Positions 18,060-27,450 of a DNA stretch of 64,000 bases are shown in pieces (the first letter of the stretch is position 1; each line of letters opens with the position of its first letter). The position numbers and the translations under genes were made by a program. The stretch comes from Flagellimonas aurea (GTDB lineage: Bacteria; Bacteroidota; Bacteroidia; Flavobacteriales; Flavobacteriaceae), in assembly GCF_017313785.1 (NCBI RefSeq), contig NZ_JAFLNL010000010.1, positions 120,766 to 184,765 on the forward strand, given 5' to 3'. Below the pieces are notes generated by a model. The model worked only from the letters and a program-made list of their open reading frames with translations. It was not told where the DNA came from and ran no database searches.

Positions 18060-19376
18060 TTATTCCTTGGGAGAGGGCAGAATCCAATCATTATGGGCAA
18101 AATGTTTCCATGGAACGCTGGCCAAATCCACTTTGGGGTCAATAAATTGTTGATAGGGACTTTGGTTGATCTTGACCCTGTTGTTCACATAAACCTCAAT
18201 TTCCTCTCCTTTTTGGGCATATTCTTTTTTAAGGCGTTGTGCAAACTGCCAAGTAAAGTCGGGGTAGCAGGATACTCGCTGCTGTTGTTTTTCGGTCAGA
18301 TAATTTTCCAGGTCGATTTCGACCGTATCCTTGGTTTGGGAGTTCACTACTTTGTAGGTAATTCTTCCTCCACGGCTGCGGAGCATCATACGCCAGCTCA
18401 AACGGTGGCCTTCTTCGTTCCAAAGCACATCATCTTCAAAAAAATGGTGACGAAGCGGCAAAGCCAATTGAAACAAAAAATAAATCCCAAGGACCGTCAA
18501 AATCGCATTCTTGGTTTTGGGGATGATAATCTTCGTTTCTGGAATGATTTTTTTTGTCCTTAAAAAGATGTTTCGAATGGTCTGCGGTTCAAAAAAGAAG
18601 ACGATAAACGCTAGCGACAGGTATGGAAAAATACCGATCTGAAACACGATGCTATTGAACAAGTGAAAGAAAATGGAGAATATAAAGGCCATTTTCCGTG
18701 TAGGTTTCCAAAGTAGGGCAGGTACAATCAGCAGGTCAAAACAAATACCAAACACCGCTATGATCTTATGGACCCATTTTTGTTGTAAAAAATCACCGAT
18801 CAAATAATAGTCCTTTTTGGAACTCATCAATACATCGATCATGCTAAAATCCAACCAATCTGCATATAGTTTGGCCACCGATGCATAGGTGTAGACAATA
18901 AAAAGTTGCAGGATAATGACCCATCGAACCCAATTGTACATGGATTGTGAACGTAGCCCAGGGTTTAATCTTGCATCCAACGAAGCATCGCGATGGGCTG
19001 GCAAAAAGGCCATAATGTAAGCGAGCAGCATCAACAAATAATAGTGGTTGTTGTAGCTTGTTTTCTGCATCAAATACACGCCTGACCACAATATGGCAAA
19101 TGCCAAAGCGCTAAATCGGTACTTGTATCCAAATGCTATCAAAAGCCCCAAAGTGCCCATCACAGCGAAGTAGATGTACATACCATTCCCGGGCAATGGC
19201 TGCAACCATTCAAACCAGATAAAGGAAAAGGTGAATTCAGGCTCCACCAAGGTTCGGCGCACCCATCCCGTGGCTATGGCGCCATAACATTCGGCACTGA
19301 CCAAAAGGCCATAAAATACCCTGAAAACCACAAGTTGTGCGTTGTCAATCTTCTTAAAAAGAAATTGGTCGAGCAT
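18060..19376 (-). CDS. HTTM domain membrane protein (gamma-carboxylase-like)
   Basis: 438 residues. The N-terminal 290 residues contain six or more membrane segments and match the HTTM (horizontally transferred transmembrane) domain related to vitamin-K-dependent gamma-carboxylase, including FFHLFNSIVFQIGIFPYLS and QLALPLRHHF. The C-terminal 120 residues are soluble and probably exported. Bacterial members have no proven reaction. Its ATG follows the ribF stop with no gap (TAA then ATG), so it is in an operon with ribF. Confidence 0.85.
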   Translation of the reverse strand: MLDQFLFKKIDNAQLVVFRVFYGLLVSAECYGAIATGWVRRTLVEPEFTFSFIWFEWLQPLPGNGMYIYFAVMGTLGLLIAFGYKYRFSALAFAILWSGVYLMQKTSYNNHYYLLMLLAYIMAFLPAHRDASLDARLNPGLRSQSMYNWVRWVIILQLFIVYTYASVAKLYADWLDFSMIDVLMSSKKDYYLIGDFLQQKWVHKIIAVFGICFDLLIVPALLWKPTRKMAFIFSIFFHLFNSIVFQIGIFPYLSLAFIVFFFEPQTIRNIFLRTKKIIPETKIIIPKTKNAILTVLGIYFLFQLALPLRHHFFEDDVLWNEEGHRLSWRMMLRSRGGRITYKVVNSQTKDTVEIDLENYLTEKQQQRVSCYPDFTWQFAQRLKKEYAQKGEEIEVYVNNRVKINQSPYQQFIDPKVDLASVPWKHFAHNDWILPSPKE

Positions 19377-20306
19377 TTATTTGGAGATTAGGTCCAAAGA
19401 GTGGCTTTTGTCTTTTTTCAACTGTTCCTTAAGTTCTTCGATTGACTTGAACTTGTGCTCGTCACGTATTCGGTGCAGCAGTTGTACCTGGATTTTTTTA
19501 TCGTACAGGTCACCATCAAAATCAAAAAAATTGACTTCGATACTTTTTTGTGAACCGTCCACGGTGGGGTTGAAACCAATATTCATCATTCCAAAATACT
19601 CTTTCCCGTTAAGTTGACTTTTGACCACGTAGGCACCATTTTTGGGAATGAGCTTATATTCTTCGGCAATATGAAGATTGGCGGTCGGAAAACCAAAATC
19701 CCTGCCAAGGCCTTTTCCTTTTCTTACTGTTCCTGTAAGCATGTAAGCATAGCTCAGGTAATTGTTGGCGGTCTCTACATCTCCTTCCAAAAGCGCCTTT
19801 CTGATCTTAGTGGAACTTACGGAAACATCATCGATTTCTTGGGCGGGAATCTCTTCAACCTCAAAATCGAAGGTATTGCCGAATGTGGTCAGGTCCTGAA
19901 TATTGGCATTTCGGTTGCGGCCAAACCTGTGGTCGTAACCAATGATTATTCTCTTGCTCTTTATGTTGTTCACCAAAATGTCACGAACAAAATCGACAGC
20001 GGAAAGTCTGGAGAATTGTTTGGTAAACGGATGTATGATCAAATAGTCCAATCCCAAAGTTTCCAGAATCTGCTTTTTTTCTTCAAGGGTGTTCAACAAT
20101 TTTATGTCCACATCTTTTTGAAGTACCATGCGCGGATGCGGGAAAAAAGTGAGCACTGTTGACTTAAGACCTGTGTTTTTGGCACTATTTGTGAGACGTT
20201 GTAGTATCTGGCGGTGTCCCAAATGTACACCGTCGAATGTACCGATGGTCACCACAGTGTGGTGCGGAATGTCCTTAAAATCAGAAATGTTGTGGATTGT
20301 TTCCAA
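19377..20306 (-). CDS. ribF: Bifunctional riboflavin kinase / FAD synthetase
   Basis: Converts riboflavin to FMN and then FAD; 309 residues. The N-terminal nucleotidyltransferase domain (1-160) shows TIGTFDGVHLGHRQIL and IIGYDHRFGRNR. The C-terminal flavokinase domain (185-300) shows GKGLGRDFGFPTAN and NIGFNPTVDG. The start is a TTG at 20306, chosen because it is the first start before the conserved region and no ATG lies in frame. It is directly followed by the HTTM gene. Confidence 0.95.
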   Translation of the reverse strand: METIHNISDFKDIPHHTVVTIGTFDGVHLGHRQILQRLTNSAKNTGLKSTVLTFFPHPRMVLQKDVDIKLLNTLEEKKQILETLGLDYLIIHPFTKQFSRLSAVDFVRDILVNNIKSKRIIIGYDHRFGRNRNANIQDLTTFGNTFDFEVEEIPAQEIDDVSVSSTKIRKALLEGDVETANNYLSYAYMLTGTVRKGKGLGRDFGFPTANLHIAEEYKLIPKNGAYVVKSQLNGKEYFGMMNIGFNPTVDGSQKSIEVNFFDFDGDLYDKKIQVQLLHRIRDEHKFKSIEELKEQLKKDKSHSLDLISK

Positions 20307-20331
20307 CTCAAATAAAGAAATAAAAAAGGCT

Positions 20332-20339
20332 TACATTTG
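20332..20339 (+). promoter_or_regulatory. -10 box (TACATTTG) of the metallopeptidase gene
   Basis: TAnnTTTG match 25 bp before the ATG at 20365. Confidence 0.5.
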
Positions 20340-20364
20340 AAAATATACTATGCCCTAACCGTGT

Positions 20365-23300
20365 ATGAAAGCTAAATTACATCTTGTTTTTTCAATAACC
20401 ATATTTTTTAGCTGCTTTTGCATTTTTGGGCAGCAAGGTTATTGGAAAGCAGTGCCCAAACAGTCCAATCTACGAAGTGCTTCCCTTGCGGATATTTCGG
20501 GAGCTACAAAGGTTTTGTCGTTGGATAAAACCGCGTTTTCAACCCAGATAAAATCTTTTTCTGCTGCAAAGTCGGTGGGTAAAATAGTATATCTTCCCGA
20601 TGGCGAAGGTGTCATTGTTCCCTTTAATTTGAAAGAGACATCGGTGCTGCACCCAGATCTGGCCAAAAAATATCCCAACATAAAATCCTATACCGGGGTA
20701 AGTTTGGATGGAAGATACAAGGTAAAGTTGAGCAGTTCCCATAAAGGCTTGCAATCTATGGTCGTGGATGTACAGAATAACAAAACGGCTTTTATGGAGC
20801 CGGTTTCCAATAAGCCCAACACTTATGTTGTTTATGATAAGGAGGATGGGCTTTCCTCCAAAATGGATTTTATCTGTGCAACGGCAAAGGATTTGTTTGG
20901 TTCCGGAAGCAAATCATCGGGAGGTACTCTCAAGACAATTGTTCCTTTGATAGATGATCAGGTGCTTCGAAAGTATAGAATCGCAGTCTCAGCCTCCGGG
21001 GAGTATACCCAAAAACTTGGTGGTACCGTGGCCGATGCCCTGGCGGGAATCAATGCAACATTGACACGCGTAAATGAAGTTTTTGAAACGGATTTAGGGG
21101 TTACATTGGAGCTTGTGTCCAATAATGATCAGATTATTTTTACCAATCCCAATACGGACCCGTACGGAAACAGTTTAAATTCCGAAGTACAGTCCACTAT
21201 TACATCTAGGATAGGGGAAGCGAATTATGATGTAGGCCACCTTTTTCATCAAGTGGGAGAAGGTTTGGATAATGGAAATGCCGGATTTATAGCTTCCGTT
21301 TGTGTGGATAATAGAAAGGGGAGCGCTTTTTCTTCGGCCAATAATCCGCAGGGAGATGTATATGACTTGGATTTTGTGGCACATGAGTTGGGCCATCAAT
21401 TTGGAGCTAATCATACATGGTCCTTCGAGTCTGAGGGAACCGGCGTACAAGCAGAACCTGCAAGTGGATCTACGATAATGGGGTATGCGGGCATCGTTAC
21501 AGGAAATAATGTGGCGGCCAATGGTGATGATTATTTTCATTTTTATAGCATACTGCAAATTTCAGCTTATTTGGAAACGACTTCTTGTGCCGAAACGGTG
21601 GCATTGGTAAATTCTCCACCAGTTGTAACCCCAGTTGACGATTATATTATCCCTAAGGGTACTGCCTTTGTTTTGGAAGGTAGTGCCACAGACCCAGATG
21701 TAGGCGATGTGCTTACGTATACGTGGGAACAAATAGATGATGGTCTGGTCACTAGATCGTCGTTTGGCTCCATCAATCCCAGTGGTGCCAACTTTAGATC
21801 TCTCAGGCCAACTACATCTCCAATACGATATTTTCCGCGACTATCACGGGTGGCACAGGGTAACCTAACACAGACCAATCCAAATGTAGGGGCGGCGTGG
21901 GAGACCGTTTCTGATATTGAACGGAATCTTGGTTTTGCTTTTACCGTTCGGGATAATGCAGATGGAGGAGGGCAAGTGGTCTCAGATGTCCTCAATGTTA
22001 GGGTCATAAAAGCATCAGGGCCTTTTTCGGTGACTTCCCAAACCGAGGCTCAAGTGTATCAAGCGGGGTCTGTTCAAGAAGTTACATGGGATGTTGCAAA
22101 TACTGATGTTGCCCCCATTAATGCCCAAAATGTGGACATATTCCTCTCTTTGGATGGGGGGCTTACCTTTCCGATAACACTTTTGGAGAACACCCTTAAC
22201 GATGGTTCGGAGGAAATCCTTTTGCCTGGAAATACCACAAATACAGCGAGGATTATGGTAAAGGCAAGCGAAAATATATTCTTTGCTGTCAATAGCACGA
22301 ACTTTGTCATAGAGCAATCCGAAGTAGTCTTGAACTTTGAATCGTTGGAGTATGAAGTATGTCAACCAGATGACATCATAATTCCTTTTACATACGAAAC
22401 CTATGCTGGTTTCAATGAAAACTCTACATTTTCGGCGGATGTGCCGGCGGGATTAACGGCAAACTTTTCCCCGATTGACGCAAGTGTTGATGAAACTGTC
22501 GTTGAGTTGACGCTGTCCAACACGGACAATATTGCTCCGGGTGTATACGATATTACGGTTTCTTCGGAATCAACATCGGCAACTAAAAGTGTAGTTCTTT
22601 CCCTTACCGTACAGGATGGTACTTTTTCTGATGTTGCCTTGCTCTCCCCGGCCAATGGTGAGGTAGGGGTTTCTTTGGATGCTGAACTCAGTTGGCAGGA
22701 GAGCCCCCTGTACTCTAACTACGATGTTGAAGTGGCCACTGATGCAGGGTTTACGGATATTGTACAATCTGCATCAACTCCTTCCACAACTTTTAAAACC
22801 AATAGTTTGGAAGCCGAAACCGAGTATTTTTGGAGGGTTAGGCCCAACAATGGCTGTGGGACGGGAACATTTGGCACGCCTTTCAGTTTTATAACATCAC
22901 AAGTAAATTGTAAGAATAGGGAATCCAATGATTTGCCCATCAGCATATCTTCATCAGGTACCCCAACAATTACCACATCTGTTTTGTTTGTGGAAGATTT
23001 ACCGATATCCGATGTAAACGTGAACTTGCAGTTGGACCATACCTATCTGGAAGATTTAATAGTCACCCTTATTTCTCCCATGGGTACAAGGGTAACCCTG
23101 ATTTCTAACTCCTGTGGTGATTTAAGAAATATAAATGCCGTTTTTGATGACGAAGGAGACCCTATTGCATGTTCGGGAAATCCGGCTATTTCTGGAACCG
23201 TAGCTCCAATCGGTTTTTTATCGTCCTTAAAAGGAGAGTCCATTTTGGGCCAGTGGGTTTTAGAAATTCAAGATACAGCAGCGAGCGACGGAGGAAGTTT

Positions 23301-24159
23301 AATAGATTTTTCGTTGGATATATGTATTGAAGGGAACTATAGGCCAGATGAAGACGATGATGGTGTTTTTGATGATGGAGACGATCTATGTCTTGGAACT
23401 CCCAAAGGTGTTGAAGTGGATACCAACGGATGTGCAATATATAGGTTTGCTTCGGATAATTTTGAAATAGAAATAGATAGTGAAACTTGCCGAAGCAATG
23501 ATGATGGCTCCATAACAATTGTTCCTGTTGATACTTCCATTAACTATACGGCCGTTTTGGATGGCCCTGGCGGTGCAGATTCGTTTGATTTTACGGATAC
23601 CCTGACCTTTGACAGCCTTGTTTCTGGAGAATATTCGATTTGCATTACCGGTACCAATGGTTTGATAACGTATGAGGAAGTGTGCTTCAATGCTATGGTT
23701 TCCCAGCCAGATGTGCTGGATATCAATGCATTGATGGACTCTGGCATTTTAAGTGTTGAATTGAGCGGTGCCACCCTTTACAATGTGGAACTGAATGGTC
23801 TGGTCACCCAAACTGAAGAATCAAGGGTCCAGCTTGCACTTAAAGAAGGCTCTAACACCCTGAAAGTATATTCCAATCTGCCTTGTCAAGGTGTGATAGA
23901 GGAAACCCTGTTCTATTCTTCAAGACCAATAATTTCGCCAAACCCTGTGGATGCCATTACCTCGGTGTACATGGCTGGTTATGAGGGCGATGTAGCTGTA
24001 CAGATTTTTACATCAAATGGTAGATTGGTTCGAACGGAGAACCGAAAGGTTGCGGGAGATGATTTACAATTAGATCTATCAGGTCTTCCCAAGGGTATTT
24101 ATTATCTAGGTATACAAAAGGCAGGTGCAAAAGAAATATTCAAACTCATAAAAAAATGA
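20365..24159 (+). CDS. Secreted reprolysin-like metallopeptidase with T9SS sorting domain
   Basis: 1264-residue exported zinc protease. Order: signal peptide (1-23); propeptide-like region; M12B/reprolysin-type catalytic domain with HELGHQFGANH (HExxHxxGxxH, near residues 341-351) and Met-turn STIMGYAG; fibronectin-type segments (about 750-840); a proprotein-convertase P domain (about 850-990); a short Asp-rich calcium-binding stretch with DEDDDGVFDDGDD; and a C-terminal type A T9SS sorting domain starting ISPNPVDA and ending KEIFKLIKK. It is therefore secreted through the outer membrane by T9SS and surface-bound or released. Its stop overlaps the next lipoprotein start by four bases (ATGA). 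Substrate unknown. Confidence 0.93.
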   Translation: MKAKLHLVFSITIFFSCFCIFGQQGYWKAVPKQSNLRSASLADISGATKVLSLDKTAFSTQIKSFSAAKSVGKIVYLPDGEGVIVPFNLKETSVLHPDLAKKYPNIKSYTGVSLDGRYKVKLSSSHKGLQSMVVDVQNNKTAFMEPVSNKPNTYVVYDKEDGLSSKMDFICATAKDLFGSGSKSSGGTLKTIVPLIDDQVLRKYRIAVSASGEYTQKLGGTVADALAGINATLTRVNEVFETDLGVTLELVSNNDQIIFTNPNTDPYGNSLNSEVQSTITSRIGEANYDVGHLFHQVGEGLDNGNAGFIASVCVDNRKGSAFSSANNPQGDVYDLDFVAHELGHQFGANHTWSFESEGTGVQAEPASGSTIMGYAGIVTGNNVAANGDDYFHFYSILQISAYLETTSCAETVALVNSPPVVTPVDDYIIPKGTAFVLEGSATDPDVGDVLTYTWEQIDDGLVTRSSFGSINPSGANFRSLRPTTSPIRYFPRLSRVAQGNLTQTNPNVGAAWETVSDIERNLGFAFTVRDNADGGGQVVSDVLNVRVIKASGPFSVTSQTEAQVYQAGSVQEVTWDVANTDVAPINAQNVDIFLSLDGGLTFPITLLENTLNDGSEEILLPGNTTNTARIMVKASENIFFAVNSTNFVIEQSEVVLNFESLEYEVCQPDDIIIPFTYETYAGFNENSTFSADVPAGLTANFSPIDASVDETVVELTLSNTDNIAPGVYDITVSSESTSATKSVVLSLTVQDGTFSDVALLSPANGEVGVSLDAELSWQESPLYSNYDVEVATDAGFTDIVQSASTPSTTFKTNSLEAETEYFWRVRPNNGCGTGTFGTPFSFITSQVNCKNRESNDLPISISSSGTPTITTSVLFVEDLPISDVNVNLQLDHTYLEDLIVTLISPMGTRVTLISNSCGDLRNINAVFDDEGDPIACSGNPAISGTVAPIGFLSSLKGESILGQWVLEIQDTAASDGGSLIDFSLDICIEGNYRPDEDDDGVFDDGDDLCLGTPKGVEVDTNGCAIYRFASDNFEIEIDSETCRSNDDGSITIVPVDTSINYTAVLDGPGGADSFDFTDTLTFDSLVSGEYSICITGTNGLITYEEVCFNAMVSQPDVLDINALMDSGILSVELSGATLYNVELNGLVTQTEESRVQLALKEGSNTLKVYSNLPCQGVIEETLFYSSRPIISPNPVDAITSVYMAGYEGDVAVQIFTSNGRLVRTENRKVAGDDLQLDLSGLPKGIYYLGIQKAGAKEIFKLIKK

Positions 24160-24842
24160 TTCGAAATATAATTTGGCTATCCATTTTAATTTTGTTGGTC
24201 GGTTGTGGTGGGGACGATGGGCCACCTCCAGCACCACAGGGGGCTCAATTGGTGTTTCCCGAAGAAAATTCTGAGTGTACCACCGGTACGGATGTCAATC
24301 AAAATGCTACGCAGATTACATTTAGGTGGACGGCATCCAACAATACGGATAGTTATACGCTCACCGTGGTCAACTTGAACACCAATGTGCCCCAAAATAT
24401 TTCTACGGCATCAACCTCCGCTAGTTTGACCATTTCCAAGGGAACACCGTATGCTTGGTCAGTGACCTCACGAAACTCTCGTTCTGACCAAGTGGCATCA
24501 AGCCCTACATGGTTGTTCTACAATGCAGGGGCGCAGACCACCTACGCACCTTTTCCCGCTCAATTGATGCGGCCAATGTCCGGAGCAACGGTCCAAAAGA
24601 GCATTGCGAACGAAATACTATTGGAGTGGTCCGGTGCCGATGTTGACGGGGATATCGATTCTTTTGAGGTTTTTTTCTCGGAGAGCAATCCGCCTACCAC
24701 CTCTGTTGGTATTGCCAACGCCACAACTATGGAATTGCCGGTTGGAGTTGAGTCCGGAACAGTGTATTATTGGAGGGTGGTTACCACCGATTTGGAAGGT
24801 AACACTTCAATATCTTCGGTGTTCGATTTTAAAGTGCTTTAG
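24156..24842 (+). CDS. Fibronectin-type-III-like lipoprotein
   Basis: 228 residues. The N-terminus MIRNIIWLSILILLVGCGGDDG is a type II signal with lipobox LVGC, so it is anchored by a lipidated Cys. The rest holds two fibronectin-type-III-like repeats (about 30-115 and 125-228), each with a Trp-Thr/Ser-Asn strand (FRWTASNNTDSY; YYWRVVTTDLEGN) that resembles a repeat inside the preceding protease. Co-translated with that protease (4 bp overlap), it may help its surface attachment or folding (inference). Confidence 0.82.
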   Translation: MIRNIIWLSILILLVGCGGDDGPPPAPQGAQLVFPEENSECTTGTDVNQNATQITFRWTASNNTDSYTLTVVNLNTNVPQNISTASTSASLTISKGTPYAWSVTSRNSRSDQVASSPTWLFYNAGAQTTYAPFPAQLMRPMSGATVQKSIANEILLEWSGADVDGDIDSFEVFFSESNPPTTSVGIANATTMELPVGVESGTVYYWRVVTTDLEGNTSISSVFDFKVL

Positions 24843-24844
24843 AC

Positions 24845-25474
24845 TTATTTCCCGTTAAATTGATTCATAGTGTTTTTTGCACCTGCAAAAATAAAGGAGC
24901 GAATAAGGTCAGTTGATATTTTTAAACGTTCGGGCATAGCTTTTTGTTGGTCGGTATCCCATTTGCCCAAAACATAATCCACTTGTTGGCCTTTCCCAAA
25001 ATCGGAACCTACACCAAACCTAAATCGATTATAGGAAGTAGTCTGTAAAACGTTCTGAATATCTTTTAAGCCGTTGTGCCCACCATTACTTCCTTTCCCT
25101 TTCAGCCGAATGGTGCCAAAGGGTAAGTTGAGGTCATCAGTGATTATCAATATGTTGTCAAAACCTATATTTTCTTTGTCCATCCAATATTTTACGGCCT
25201 TCCCACTTAAGTTCATATAGGTGGATGGTTTTAGGCAGACCACGCTTTTTCCTTTATGTTTAAACGTTGCAACGGCTCCGAGCTTGGCGTTTTCAAAAGT
25301 GAAATCTTCCTGTTCGGCCAAAAAATCAAGGATTTTGAACCCAATGTTGTGGCGTGTCTCATCGTATTCGGAACCAATGTTTCCAAGGCCAACGATCAAA
25401 AATTTTTTCATAGGGTCGGTTTCTTGTAGTAGTTGTTTTGGTTTGCCAAAAAGTTTTTCTATAAAGTTGGGCAT
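24845..25474 (-). CDS. pth: Peptidyl-tRNA hydrolase
   Basis: Recycles tRNA by hydrolysing peptidyl-tRNA; about 209 residues. The conserved core starts at KKFLIVGLGNIGSEYDETRHNIGF (catalytic His in RHNIGF), with STYMNLSGKAV and TDDLNLPFG (catalytic Asp) following. I start at the ATG at 25474 (MPNFIEKLFGKPK), because a TATTTTTG -10 box at 25494-25501 lies inside the longer frame that begins at 25510. The first 20 residues are a flavobacteria-typical extension before the core. The stop is three bases from the convergent lipoprotein stop. Confidence 0.93.
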   Translation of the reverse strand: MPNFIEKLFGKPKQLLQETDPMKKFLIVGLGNIGSEYDETRHNIGFKILDFLAEQEDFTFENAKLGAVATFKHKGKSVVCLKPSTYMNLSGKAVKYWMDKENIGFDNILIITDDLNLPFGTIRLKGKGSNGGHNGLKDIQNVLQTTSYNRFRFGVGSDFGKGQQVDYVLGKWDTDQQKAMPERLKISTDLIRSFIFAGAKNTMNQFNGK

Positions 25475-25493
25475 TGGCTGTTTATGGTTTGCC

Positions 25494-25501
25494 CAAAAAT
25501 A
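25494..25501 (-). promoter_or_regulatory. -10 box (TATTTTTG) of pth
   Basis: TAnnTTTG on the minus strand 19 bp before the chosen ATG; it rules against the more upstream start. Confidence 0.5.
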
Positions 25502-25564
25502 CAAAAGCATCCCAAATTTTTACCTAGGTAAAAACGGGATGCTCTTATAAAAATCTTCAGAGTG

Positions 25565-26206
25565 CTATTCCGCAGCTTCTGCTTCTGGAGCTTCACCACC
25601 TTCGGTAGCTTCTCCTTCTACTCCTTCTTCATCTTCGTCTTCTAGCTCTTCATCAACAGAGGTTCTAGAAGCTTTAACTTGAACGATAGCGGTGCTATCT
25701 GGGTGAAGGAAAGTGTAATCATCACTTAGGATGGTTTCCACCGCAATAGTTTGACCGATTCTCAACTTGGAAATGTCCACAGTGATAAAATCGGGAAGCA
25801 AAGCGGGCAATGCTCTAATGGAAAGTTTTCTCTTTCTGAAAAGCAAACGTCCACCGTTTCTAACACCGGGAGAGTTTCCTTCCAAACGTACTGGAATATT
25901 CATGGTGATAGGCTTGTCCTCGAACAACTGGTAGAAATCTACGTGTAGGATGCTATCCGTTACAGGGTGAAATTGGATGTCCTGCAAAACGGCATCAAAT
26001 TTTTGACCATCCGCCAATTCAATTACCGCGGTGTAGGCATTTGGGGTGTACACCAAGTCTTTGAATGCGATTTCATCAGCTGAAAAATGCACTGGTTTAT
26101 CCCCTCCGTACAGTACGCAAGGGACCTTTCCAGCATTACGTAAGGCTTTGGTAGAAACCTTGCCCACGCTTTCTCTTTGGGATCCATTGATTGTAATTGA
26201 CTTCAT
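25565..26206 (-). CDS. rplY: 50S ribosomal protein L25 (Ctc form)
   Basis: 5S-rRNA-binding large subunit protein, 213 residues, the two-domain Ctc-type: an L25 domain (about 1-90, with [21 protein letters not shown]) plus a C-terminal TL5-like beta domain (about 90-180) and a Glu/Ala-rich acidic tail. It lies 19 bp downstream of prs, the usual neighbour in Bacteroidetes, and is probably transcribed with it. Confidence 0.96.
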   Translation of the reverse strand: MKSITINGSQRESVGKVSTKALRNAGKVPCVLYGGDKPVHFSADEIAFKDLVYTPNAYTAVIELADGQKFDAVLQDIQFHPVTDSILHVDFYQLFEDKPITMNIPVRLEGNSPGVRNGGRLLFRKRKLSIRALPALLPDFITVDISKLRIGQTIAVETILSDDYTFLHPDSTAIVQVKASRTSVDEELEDEDEEGVEGEATEGGEAPEAEAAE

Positions 26207-26225
26207 TGTTATATATTAAATTGAT

Positions 26226-27167
26226 TTACATTAAAAATTTTGATGATATGGATGTGTTGTGGTGAACTCTGTGCATTACATCTGCAAACAAATCAGCACA
26301 GGACAACACTTTGATTTTCTTTTGCTCGTGGTCTACGGGAATGGAATCGGTTACGATCAATTCCGACAATTTTGACTCTTCTATTCTTTGGTATGCTTTG
26401 CCCGAAAGTAATCCGTGTGTCGTTACGGCGCGTACGCTTTCGGCACCTCTCTCCATCATCAAATCGGCAGCTTTGGTTAGAGTTCCGGCGGTATCCACCA
26501 TATCATCTACCAACACTACATTTTTCCCCTGAACATCCCCTATAAGTTCCATGTGGGAGATAACGTTCGCTTTGGCCCTTTGCTTATAACAGATGACCAC
26601 TTCGCACTCCAAAGCCTTGGAATAGGCGTAAGCTCTTTTGGAACCGCCCATGTCGGGAGATGCAATGCACAAGTTGTCAAGATTCAAACCTCTTAAATAA
26701 GGTAAGAAAAGGGTAGAGGCGAACAAATGGTCCACAGGCTTTTCGAAAAAGCCTTGGATTTGGTCCGCGTGCAAGTCCATTGTAATAATCCTAGTGGCAC
26801 CTGCGGTCTCCAACATTTTCGCTACCAATTTGGCCGCTATAGGAACACGGGGCTTATCCTTTCTATCTTGTCTGGCCCAGCCAAAGTAGGGCATAACCGC
26901 GGTAATGTGTCTTGCGGATGCTCTTTTGGCGGCATCCAGCATCAACAACATTTCCATCAAATTTTCCGAACTTGGGTTAGTGGAGCCTATGATAAATATT
27001 CGGGCCCCCCGAATAGATTCTTCGAACGAAGGCTGGAATTCACCATCACTATAACGGGAGAACTGGATTTTTCCCAATTCCGCACCATAGGAAGCGGCTA
27101 TTTTCTTGCCCAGCTCAACACTTTGGGTGCAAGCAAAAATTTTAGGTTCGGGAACTTGATAGGCCAT
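26226..27167 (-). CDS. prs: Ribose-phosphate pyrophosphokinase
   Basis: Makes PRPP from ribose-5-phosphate and ATP for nucleotide, His and Trp synthesis; 313 residues. Visible are the flexible-loop/ATP site YFGWARQDRKDKPR, HADQIQGFF (Mg binding), and the PRPP loop NVVLVDDMVDTAGTLTKA. First gene of a prs-rplY unit with a TAAATTTG box upstream. Typical length. Confidence 0.97.
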   Translation of the reverse strand: MAYQVPEPKIFACTQSVELGKKIAASYGAELGKIQFSRYSDGEFQPSFEESIRGARIFIIGSTNPSSENLMEMLLMLDAAKRASARHITAVMPYFGWARQDRKDKPRVPIAAKLVAKMLETAGATRIITMDLHADQIQGFFEKPVDHLFASTLFLPYLRGLNLDNLCIASPDMGGSKRAYAYSKALECEVVICYKQRAKANVISHMELIGDVQGKNVVLVDDMVDTAGTLTKAADLMMERGAESVRAVTTHGLLSGKAYQRIEESKLSELIVTDSIPVDHEQKKIKVLSCADLFADVMHRVHHNTSISSKFLM

Positions 27168-27218
27168 TACAAATTCTTGTTAACTAGCGTTTTAAAGTAC
27201 TTTAAAATAAAGAGGTGC

Positions 27219-27226
27219 AAATTTAA
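27219..27226 (-). promoter_or_regulatory. -10 box (TAAATTTG) of prs-rplY
   Basis: TAnnTTTG on the minus strand, 51 bp before the prs ATG. Confidence 0.5.
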
Positions 27227-27291
27227 AAATTAAATTGGGTTGCTCAAGGATAAATCAAAGTATTTTTTGGTGATAAATAAAAAATATTTTT

Positions 27292-27299
27292 TAGCTTTG
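27292..27299 (+). promoter_or_regulatory. -10 box (TAGCTTTG) of tRNA-Leu
   Basis: TAnnTTTG match 28 bp before the tRNA 5' end, with a TTG at 27267-27269 as possible -33 element. Confidence 0.5.
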
Positions 27300-27327
27300 C
27301 ACTCGCATTTGAAAATGTGTGCCAAAT

Positions 27328-27409
27328 GCCTTGGTGGCGGAATTGGTAGACGCGCTGGATTCAAAATCCAGTGTCTTCGGACGTGTGGGTTCGATTCCCA
27401 CCCAAGGTA
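27328..27409 (+). tRNA. tRNA-Leu (anticodon CAA)
   Basis: 82-nt class II tRNA. Acceptor stem GCCTTGG/CCAAGGT (with a G-U at the first pair), anticodon stem CTGGA/TCCAG with loop TTCAAAA giving anticodon CAA at 27362-27364, a long variable arm GTGTCTTCGGACGT, and T arm GTGGGTTCGATTCCCAC. CCA is not encoded. A strong terminator follows. The DNA just downstream is accessory, as is common behind tRNA genes. Confidence 0.96.
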
Positions 27410-27417
27410 CTTAAGAG

Positions 27418-27450
27418 CCCTGATAACAGATTTGTTGTCAGGGTTTTGTA
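27418..27450 (+). terminator. Terminator after tRNA-Leu
   Basis: 11-bp stem CCCTGATAACA/TGTTGTCAGGG (one G-U pair) with loop GATT, followed by TTTTGTATTTTTTT. Confidence 0.88.

Noticed and set aside
25510-25510. Upstream ATG as start of pth
   Set aside because: The TAnnTTTG promoter box lies downstream of it.
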